This document shows, one piece after another, positions 56,540 to 64,000 of a stretch of DNA of 64,000 nt (position 1 is its first letter; the number at the start of each line of letters is the position of its first letter). Under the pieces are notes generated by a model that was not told the origin of the DNA, searched no databases, and worked only from the letters and a program-made list of their open reading frames with translations. A program made the position numbers and the translations under genes. The stretch spans positions 78,028,502-78,092,501 of the forward strand of contig CM057832.1 in NCBI GenBank assembly GCA_030068075.1, in the 5' to 3' direction. This stretch comes from Paguma larvata. Taxonomy: Eukaryota > Chordata > Mammalia > Carnivora > Viverridae.

Positions 56540-56710
56540 GTGAATTAATATTTATGAAGCATCTACTGTAGGCCAGGCACTACACTAATGACTCATATGT
56601 ATATGATGCTTTATTTAGTCCCTGTTAGGTAGGAAATTCTTATAGTAATGAAGCCCCTGGCATGTAGCCAAACTGGAATTTTAAACTTAGGTCTCTCTCC
56701 TATACCCCCT
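56540..56710 (-). mobile_element. MIR
   Basis: AATATTTATGAAGCATCTACT GTAGGCCAGGCACTACACTAA ... GATGCTTTATTTAGTCCCTGTTAGG ... follows the reverse MIR order through to its head (GGAATTTTAAACTTAGGTCTC). Confidence 0.72.
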
Positions 56711-56732
56711 GTCAAATAAAAGAATTGTTCGT

Positions 56733-56887
56733 GGGGCGCCTGAGTGGCTCAGTTGGTTGAGGGTAGACTTCAGCTCAGGTCATGATCTCATAGTTTGTGA
56801 GTTCGAGCCCCACATCAGGCTCTGTGCTGACAGCTCAGAGCCTGGAGCCTGCTTCGGTTTCTGCATCTCCCTCTCTCTCTGCCCCTC
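56733..56887 (+). mobile_element. Felid SINE lacking its 3' tail, sense
   Basis: GGGGCGCCTGAGTGGCTCAG head, intact B-box GTTCGAGCC, body to CTCTCTCTGCCCCTC, then the match ends at about 56887 without the AT-rich tail. No target-site duplication found. Confidence 0.93.
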
Positions 56888-59394
56888 GGTAGATGCCTTA
56901 AAAATTTAGTATAAATGATTTTGAGAATAATCGAACCAATAGTTTGGCACAAATTCAATTACTCTTGGGAATTGGGAATAACAGTAACCAATATTAGTAT
57001 CAGTTTCCCCTCCTGAGAATTATTTTAGAAATAGATTTCTCATGTTTTATCTTCGCTACAACATGGAAAATTCCTCTAGTAATTCAGGTCCTCCAAACAG
57101 GACATGGGCGCCTGTGGCAGGGTGCTGCGCCACTTGCTCAGAAAATAAAGATGAATAAAACCTGACCTCTTACATGCAGTCAGATATCAAGAATAAATTA
57201 AAATGTTTTCGCACATATTGCCATGAGATGCTTCCCTGAGGACAGGTATGCTGTTTTCCTATATCATTGTATTTTAAAATGTTGTGTAGGTAGAAAGTAT
57301 TCTGTGTGTACTCATTAGGCATGGTAAAATGGAGCCTCAGTTGAGTTGTTTGGAATCTACTACATATTAGCTATTGAATATGTATTGATCACATCAAGTT
57401 GATTTCAAGAAGCTGTTTAAGGCTTGACTGAGGGTCCAATCTGGTCCTGAGAACTTAACCCAATAGCAGGTATTGTCCTAAGCTCTGAAATCCCACAAAT
57501 GTCATCGGCTTTAGGTTCATCATATTTTTCCATTTCTTAAGAAAAAAAAATGATCGTTGAGGTATATCCTCTAGGAATTAATTGAAGAATTTGGAAAACT
57601 GTCAAAGCTTTTCTTAATGAACTTTTTACGTTGTAAAGACAGACTTTGAGTTAAGGGCTCTAAATTGGGAAGTGTGAGAAAATTCTTGATTTAGAATTAT
57701 GTTTAAATTTTTATATTGATATCCTCTTTGAGGACAAACATAAAAGCCTTGCCATACTCATCATTCAGGTAGTCATTTTGATTTAACTGTACTTAGCCGA
57801 AAAGGTTATGATAAGTTGTGATTCAATGTGTAAGTCTTACACACATGTTACACAATGTGTAAGTCTCACTCTACGTTGACAAAAGAGAATCATGAGGAAT
57901 GTAATAAGGAGACTTTGTGTAAGCTTAGAAATGCATATACTTAACAACCGAATGGAGAAAGAATCAAATTAAATACTTTGCTAGCCTGTTAATAGGCATC
58001 CTAATTGTGGGCTTCCATGAGAGTACCATTAAAACCAGCTCCCAGCTTCATGCATTTTGAAAGTGTGTTTTGACCACTCGTGAGAATATATGTAAATTTT
58101 TATAAGGTTAATGTGTAAGCTACTGTTGCTTTGATTGTCTTAGCATGAATAATATTTCACTGATACAGAGTTCCTTTTATCTTTAAGAGCCATGAAATGA
58201 AGGGCAGTGTCAGTGGTCTCCTGCTTCTTTATAGCTTCAAGCACAGAGAGGGATAATTTTCAATTAGAAATTCCATTTCCTCTTACATACGGGGAAATAG
58301 CACATGGAGGCTGCTGGGACAGCTGCCTCGCTAATTTTGTTAGACTTTCCTAGAAAGACCTTTACTACCAAATCTCTCTCATATAAACAAGACTTTCTTG
58401 TGAATTTTTATCTTTTTTGCTCTGCCGCATTGTGATATATTTATTTAAATTTATGATCTTTGCCCCTGCGCCTAGAGTTCTTTTACAGGTCATATTTTCA
58501 CAAATTTTCTTAACAGTTTCCATGTTTATAAATATGTACAAGACCTTTTAAGGGAATATATGCCATCTTAGTCACCCAGTAGAAAATAATCTGTTTTCCA
58601 ACTGTAACAACTTCCTACATAGAAAGTGTTGAATTTTCTAAGAACTGTGAGGCACATTTTGCACTAAAACTAGAAATTGAACAATGATATTATTGGCAAG
58701 TGGGGATAGTTTCTCCAGTATATTAAACTTCCTTCTTTCCTTTCTTACTTTGCATCCTTTTTTTCTTTCCTGTCTTGCCCCATCCTCGCTTTAAATTTTT
58801 TCTTTCCTGCCCTTTTTCTTCCCTTCCACTTTTTATAATTTTTTGTTTTTTAAACTTGTATTTTAATGAGTTGTAAAAGTATATGACAAACTTCCAGATG
58901 CCATTTCTCTAGCTTCTATATATTGTATATAACTATGGTATACTTCTCATAGCTCTTGTATTTTTTATTTGCCTCTAAAACTTAGTGTTATGTAAATATT
59001 AATCGGGGATGGTCAATGACATTCTTGGTTTTGGTGACTAATCCATAGTGAGACCTTGAGCAAGTCCCTTCACCTTAACAATTGTCAAATGCTTTCTTAA
59101 AATGGGTTGACAAGAAGCTGGTGACTTGTTATTTCAACACCTGTTAGGCACCACCATGTAATAGAAATAGTTTATATCAATGAAAGTAATGCATTGTTGC
59201 ACATGGATACTGTTAAATAGCCTCAGCCCACCTCCATTTATATTGCGATAGTGTATTTTGAATGACTTTTTTCCTAAAATTTTCCCTTAATGTAGTAAAC
59301 TCATTTAAGAGTCTGTTTTCAGAGCTTTTAGATTTTATAGTGGTTTGATAACACCCAGAATTTACTCCAGAAAGGCTGAAGCCATTGCTGAACT
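56888..59394. other. Long stretch without recognisable gene
   Basis: About 2.5 kb. Contains a local near-repeat of AATGTGTAAGTCT(T/C)AC (about 57824 and 57853) and a pyrimidine-rich run (58727-58835, CTTTCCTT-type). Otherwise unassigned. Confidence 0.5.
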
Positions 59395-59505
59395 ATTCCT
59401 TTGTCTCTGGTCTTGGTGCCTGTCAGTCAGCTGCCAGGGTAATTTTTCTAGACTGTACATCTGGATCATGTCATTTTCCTGTTTCAAAACTTGCTAGGGA
59501 AGATT
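59395..59505 (+). mobile_element. L2-like fragment (tentative)
   Basis: CAGCTGCCAGGGTAATTTTTC ... ACATCTGGATCATGTCATTTT CCTGTTTCAAAACTTGCTAGG resembles the mammal-wide theme GCCAGAGTGATCTTTT ... TCTGATCATGTCACTCCCCTGCTTAAAACCCTT. Diverged. Confidence 0.5.
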
Positions 59506-60159
59506 TCTCAACAACTAGAGCTGTTTCCCAAACTGTGGTAAGGTGCCCCAGGCATTGCCTTGAACTCCTGTGGGTACCATGGGATGTTTTAAATGGATAG
59601 GTGATGAAAAGTAGTACCTCTGTTGAACATGCTCAATACCAGCTTTGATGTACTTGAGTTTCAGGTTGTATTTCCTTTCGATGATGTCTTATTTTACAAA
59701 GCTGGGTTTTCAGTGGCAGCTGTGATTAAAAACAAGTATCTCATGAAAAAAACATGTAAAACAAGAAAGGTGGCAGTGTCCAATCTGACTTGAAAGTCTG
59801 TGAAGATCTACAGTTCCCGACCAAATATATCCCATTTTTAAGTAATGTGGATGCTTAAGGATGAAAAAAAAATGATAGTTTACTTTTAATTTAGGTATAT
59901 TTTTCAAAAGGTTCCTAAATTTTTAGGACATAAATATTTGTTGTCTTTCTTTTCTAAAGAGAACTGTTATTTCTTTTGACCTAGAGTCTCAGTGGGGGGA
60001 AAAAAAAACCAAAATTTGCTGAAATGTCATGTGTCAAAGCTTGCAAATCTCTGGTCTAGAATATTAAATTCAAACTCAGTGGCAAGTTTGGCATGCATTG
60101 TTCTTCATAATCCATTTTCTCATCTTAAAATGAGGGAACCATACCATTCATGTAAGATT
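59506..60159. other. No recognisable gene or repeat
   Basis: Unassigned sequence. Confidence 0.5.
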
Positions 60160-60305
60160 TCTGAGGTTTCATTGTCCTCATCTATAAGATTGGGATAATG
60201 TTAGTATGTAATAGGCATTAAGACTTGCCGACCTGAAATTATCATGTACTGACACAGCCTAGTGTCTGGCACAGAGTGAGTATTCAGTCAATTTTTGGTG
60301 ATTAA
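60160..60305 (+). mobile_element. MIR
   Basis: GGTTTCATTGTCCTCATCTAT AAGATTGGGATAATG ... CAGCCTAGTGTCTGGCACAGA GTGAGTATTCAGTCAATTTT follows the MIR core and 3' end closely (CAGTGCCTGGCACATAGTAAGCGCTCAATAAAT). Confidence 0.78.
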
Positions 60306-60379
60306 ATATATAATTTTTGCTTGTAAAATTAATATCTGAATCAAAACACATCCCACTTACAATCTACGAACCCAAGAGT

Positions 60380-60572
60380 CTTTTTTTATATACTTTTTTA
60401 AAAATACGTATTTATTTTGGGGAGAATGCAAGTGGGGGAGGGGTAAAGAGAGGGGAAAAGAGGATCTGAAGTGGGCTCTTTGCTGACAGGCTGACATCAG
60501 CAAGCCCAATGTGGTGCCTGAACTCACAAACGGTGAGATCGTGACCTGAGCCACCCAGGTGCCCTGAGAGCC
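60380..60572 (-). mobile_element. Felid SINE with internal deletion, antisense
   Basis: Tail TTTTTTTATATACTTTTTTA, diverged body, head ending GAGCCACCCAGGTGCCC. The head lacks about 30 bp: GTGACCTGAG runs straight into CCACCCAGG, as if the interval between two TGAG copies was lost. Target repeats CCCAAGAGT at 60371-60379 and 60573-60581. Confidence 0.92.
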
Positions 60573-60581
60573 CCCAAGAGT

Positions 60582-62139
60582 TTTTAGAGTCCTAGCGTTG
60601 ACTCACTTAAGGTATGTCAGTTGGTTAGTGGCAAACCACAAACTCAAAGACTCTCTTGGGTCTTATTAGCCTTTTCTCAGCAAAGCAAATTTGTGATGAC
60701 CATCATTCAGAAGGTGTTCATTTTAGAAAGTACTAATCTGAATAGAAAAATTTTCTGGCGTCAAGGAGGACATGAAGAATTCAAATCCAGTATTGTTTTT
60801 AATCCCTTTTCCTGGGACAAATATTTACCTGGTATTGCATTTGTGGAAGTGGGAGGAATACAATACTGAGTTGTGTGTCTTTCTTAGGAAAGTAGGACAA
60901 CATGGGCTATAACTGAATTGGTTCTTACTCCCATATTGCTTTTCTGATTCTGTGTCATCTTTTTCCTTAAAAGGGAGGGTTCTATAAAAATACTTAAATT
61001 TATTCTGCAGGTGAAAACACATTTGCCTAGTGACGCAAGTTCTCTGAAGGAGGCCTGTTTTGAGCTAGAGACAAGAGGAGAGAGACCGTAGAGGTGACAT
61101 GAGAAGGTCTTGCCCGTGTCGCTACCTGCAGTTCAGTTGTGGACCCACGCCAAGTAGTAATGGGACATCTGTTTAGATTCTGAATTCCTAATATTGAGAA
61201 ATACAGAACTAAAAATGAGTAGTTAAATGTCTCAGAATTAGTCAAGGACCATATTAAGTATATATTGCTGCTGAGTGTACTTGGATCTATGAATCTGATC
61301 TAATCTATGCAACCACAACACAATACTTCATTGAATTATCTATAATTTCCTTTCTTGCTCCATGATAATTTGGGGGATCAAAATTTACCATCAGTAGAGC
61401 CATAAACTCCTATCCTTCCTCTGGGGCTTACCTTCATGCATGAGTTTTCTGATCTGTTAGATTGATACAGCTGGGTCTGTAGATGTTGCTTCCTGATGTC
61501 ATGCAGAACAAGCAACAAACTCTAGGGATTTCTAGATATAATAAGTTAGCATGTAATACATCCTATATTCCTCTTAGAGATTCATAATAGATATTATATT
61601 AAAGACTGAAGGTATCCTTCAGTAAAGGTAGATTTATTTGACTTGATTTCCTAAAGGAACTTTTTTTGGTGGACACAGTTTATTCCCATAAAATGGACTT
61701 ACTACTGAGGAGTCTCCATAAATTTTAACTATAAACATTTTTATGCTATGCTTCCAAAAAATAAGAGACAAGAGAAGTTAGTAGTCCTTGTTCTGAGTCT
61801 ATTAAGGTATATACTATTCACCTATAATTATGTGTAGGGAGTCAATTGCATTCTGGGTGTGCTAAGTAAACCAAGAGATTGAGCAGTCAATGGTCAAGAG
61901 TAAAGCTAATAAACCATGTTTTCTTTTTTTTATTATTATTATTAATTAAATGATTATAATATTACCTACATCTTGAGATTCAGATCAAGACCAGAGCCAG
62001 GTACATAAAAAATTCCCAAAATGTTGTACTGCTATGATGAAGAGGATGATGACTGAAAGGAATTAGAACTTTCTCTTCTGGAGATCCAGAGCAGGAATGG
62101 GAAGATTCCCATCCTGTGTTTGTACATTGTTCAATTTCG
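60582..62139. other. No recognisable gene or repeat
   Basis: Unassigned sequence. A T/AT-rich run lies at 61921-61952. Confidence 0.5.
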
Positions 62140-62830
62140 TCTCCTTAAACCTCCTCTCCATAGTGTTTTCCATCTCCATAAATGTCGTTACCCTTTAACC
62201 AATATCTCAGTCCTCTTCAACATTCAAAATCTGTCTTAAAGCCCATTCTTTAGAGCTAGTTACTTCTCTCATCCTCTGGAAGCCATCACTGTCTCTTCCC
62301 TGAAATCCTGCAATAACCTTCTAGTGGTACGTGGTCCCCCATAGTCCTTTGATCTGTACCAGCTAGAGTGCTAATTTAAAATATATGTCAGATTGTTGTC
62401 TAGGTCTCTAGGACATTAGAATAAAATCCAGACACCTAACCATGATCTTGAACATCCCTGCCTGCCTCTCTAATCCCATCCCCTTCATTCCCATTGCTTT
62501 TGTCATCTAGGCAAGAACGTAAAGCTTGTTTTCTTCTTGGTCTTTTGTATTTGATGTTTCTTTTGCCTGCAGTATTCCTTCCCCAGATCTTATAAGCTTG
62601 ATTTCTTCCTTTTATTCTGAGTCACATGTGACCTCAGAAAACAGTCCTCTCTCATCGTAGGTAAAAGTAGCCCCCAGCGTGTTCTGTCTGAATGTTAACG
62701 TTTGTGTTGATTTTTCCATACTTGTACTAGATTGAAAACTGCATGGGGTAGGGACCATGCAGGTCTTACTCACTGGTATAGGAAAATTATTTGTTTCGGT
62801 ATATGTTTAATAACTGAATGCAGTTTTGCT
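62140..62830 (+). mobile_element. L2-like old LINE region
   Basis: Ordered themes of a mammal-wide LINE 3' part: ATGTCAGATTGTTGTC, AGAATAAAATCCAGACACC, CTGCCTGCCTCTCTAATCCC, GCCTGCAGTATTCCTTCCCCA, then AGATTGAAAACTGCATGGGG TAGGGACCATGCAGG, the L2-type 3' end. Diverged, non-coding. Confidence 0.55.
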
Positions 62831-63740
62831 TAACGGTCTAAAGTGCGCATCTCACAGGCTTGGTTTGAAGGGTAAAAGAGAAGCTATGCATAAAGCACTC
62901 AAGTCCAGTGCTTAGTACGTGGAAGCTGCTGAGTATTTGTCCTTAGCATTTCTGAGTTGTTTTATTCCATTTCCACATTTTCGCATTAAGACTTCAAAGG
63001 TCCTGAGAAAGAGGCTCAAAAGACTCTTCTAAAATCTGGAGTGTACAAAGAAACAGAGGCAGGCTTCTGCAGGCAGGATCTTAAGGTCTTTGGTCTCACC
63101 ATCACACCCAAGTTCTTTCCTGGATTATAACCAGCACTCAAGTTTAGGAGACATTTGATATAGTTTTATACTTCATATGAATAAATTATAATCCTTCTTT
63201 AAAAAGAAGGCAACCATAACATATTTCGAACCCAAGATAGAGTTAATAAAATATCCTATAATTATTTGAAATCCTTTTTATAGCTAATCATCTATTTATT
63301 TTCACTTCTTTTAAGATTCACCATTGGGTGTGAGTTCTCATTTTATAGTATTCTACTCAGTCAACTTAAACTCAGTGATAAAATTTTAAACTTTGTATTC
63401 CCAAACTTTGAAGGTATTGACCATCATTATCTCACTTTCTGTATCTAACCCCTATTTTAACCTTATGAGCTTTGTGTGACTTGCAGAAAGAATTAGGAAG
63501 ACTCCTATTCAGGTACCTATATTACTGATACAGCTGTGCATATCGAAAAATACTAGGAAATAGAGCATAAGTAAAAAAGTGTGTGAGACATGAGTATATG
63601 TATGGTTTAAAGGAAAATAATAAAAGGAACATCTCTGTCTTCCTTCTCCAGGTTATATGAATAGAATGTGCTCAGTACCATTAATGTTCCTTGTATATTT
63701 TCTCCAGTTAGAGGTGATCACACAGAATTGAGTAATACTC
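62831..63740. other. No recognisable gene or repeat
   Basis: Unassigned, AT-rich. Small inverted repeat CCTTCTTTAAAAAGAAGG (63194-63211). Confidence 0.5.
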
Positions 63741-64000
63741 CATTGCTTCATACCCCTAAGCAACATAAGTTCACTTTTGCCTATTTTTGTTCATTTCATA
63801 CAAATGGAATTATATCGTATATACTCGGTGACTTGAGTTTTCTCTTTGTGCTCTGTGTTTGCGCTTCATCTATGTTGATGAATGTGACTCTGATGCAGTC
63901 ACACTCACTTCAGTACAGAATTCCATTGTGTGAATGAGTCACAATTTACTTTATCTCGTTGATGGATATTTGAATTGTTGACAGCTTTTTGCTATGCTGA
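63741..64000 (-). mobile_element. Old L1 (L1ME-like) ORF2 fragment, antisense, runs off window
   Basis: CATACAAATGGAATTATATCG, CATCTATGTTGATGAATGTG, AATTCCATTGTGTGAATGAGT, ATCTCGTTGATGGATATTTG AATTG are antisense ORF2 C-terminal themes of old L1s. Continues past 64000. The 89-codon plus frame here is a shadow. Confidence 0.7.

Noticed and set aside
1..64000. CRISPR array, operon, phage or other prokaryotic system
   Set aside because: No regularly spaced repeats, no dense coding, no ribosome-binding sites; the repeat content is unmistakably mammalian.

Overview
This 64 kb window is vertebrate, specifically carnivoran and most likely felid, nuclear DNA. The evidence is its interspersed repeats. 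About 22 copies of the tRNA-Lys-derived carnivore SINE are present in the cat-type form: a head beginning GGGGCGCCTGGGTGGCTCAG, a body carrying GTGCTGACAGCTCAGAGCCT, and a tail ending in CAAAAATAAATAAACGTTAAA. They lie among several generations of LINE-1, plus older mammal-wide repeats (MIR, L2, MER5-type hAT, a Tigger fossil and MLT1-type LTRs). I found no host protein-coding exon, tRNA or rRNA gene, CpG island or CRISPR array. The longest open frames are chance frames or decayed L1 ORF1/ORF2. The window is best read as intergenic or deep intronic DNA.

Layout. 1-6840: an old L1 5' region (minus strand) split by a later minus-strand L1 (935-6075), which itself carries a SINE inside a SINE. 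6841-12960: a series of old minus-strand L1 fragments. 13262-13800: a young carnivore L1 3' end with a 5' inversion. 13801-17650: mostly unassigned sequence, with one MLT1-like LTR and one SINE. 17651-19490: a 5'-truncated carnivore L1, minus strand. 19491-35660: mainly single-copy or unrecognised sequence with scattered MIR, L2, L1 3' ends, SINEs and an MLT1 LTR. 35665-37230: an old minus-strand L1. 37231-48927: AT-rich sequence with microsatellites, a Tigger fossil, MER5-type fossils and SINEs. 48928-55655: a plus-strand L1 broken into three pieces by two further L1 insertions, which carry three more SINEs. 55656-63740: mostly unassigned sequence with MIR, L2 and two SINEs. 63741-64000: an old L1 running off the edge.

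The history is readable because many insertions still have target-site duplications (TSDs): old L1s and mammal-wide fossils first, then carnivore L1s inserted into them, then SINEs inserted into the L1s using L1-type priming sites. The most informative structures are a 29-bp micro-inversion inside an L1 (49134-49162), a TSD-flanked L1 that lacks its whole 3' end and stops just after an internal AATAAA (51571-55632), a twin-priming inversion (13262-13800), two closely spaced inverted SINE pairs, and an unidentified ~180-bp insert inside an L1 (49507-49688).

I did not find a convincing new biological system. All family names come from recognition of consensus-like text and not from a database search, so subfamily names and exact ends are approximate.
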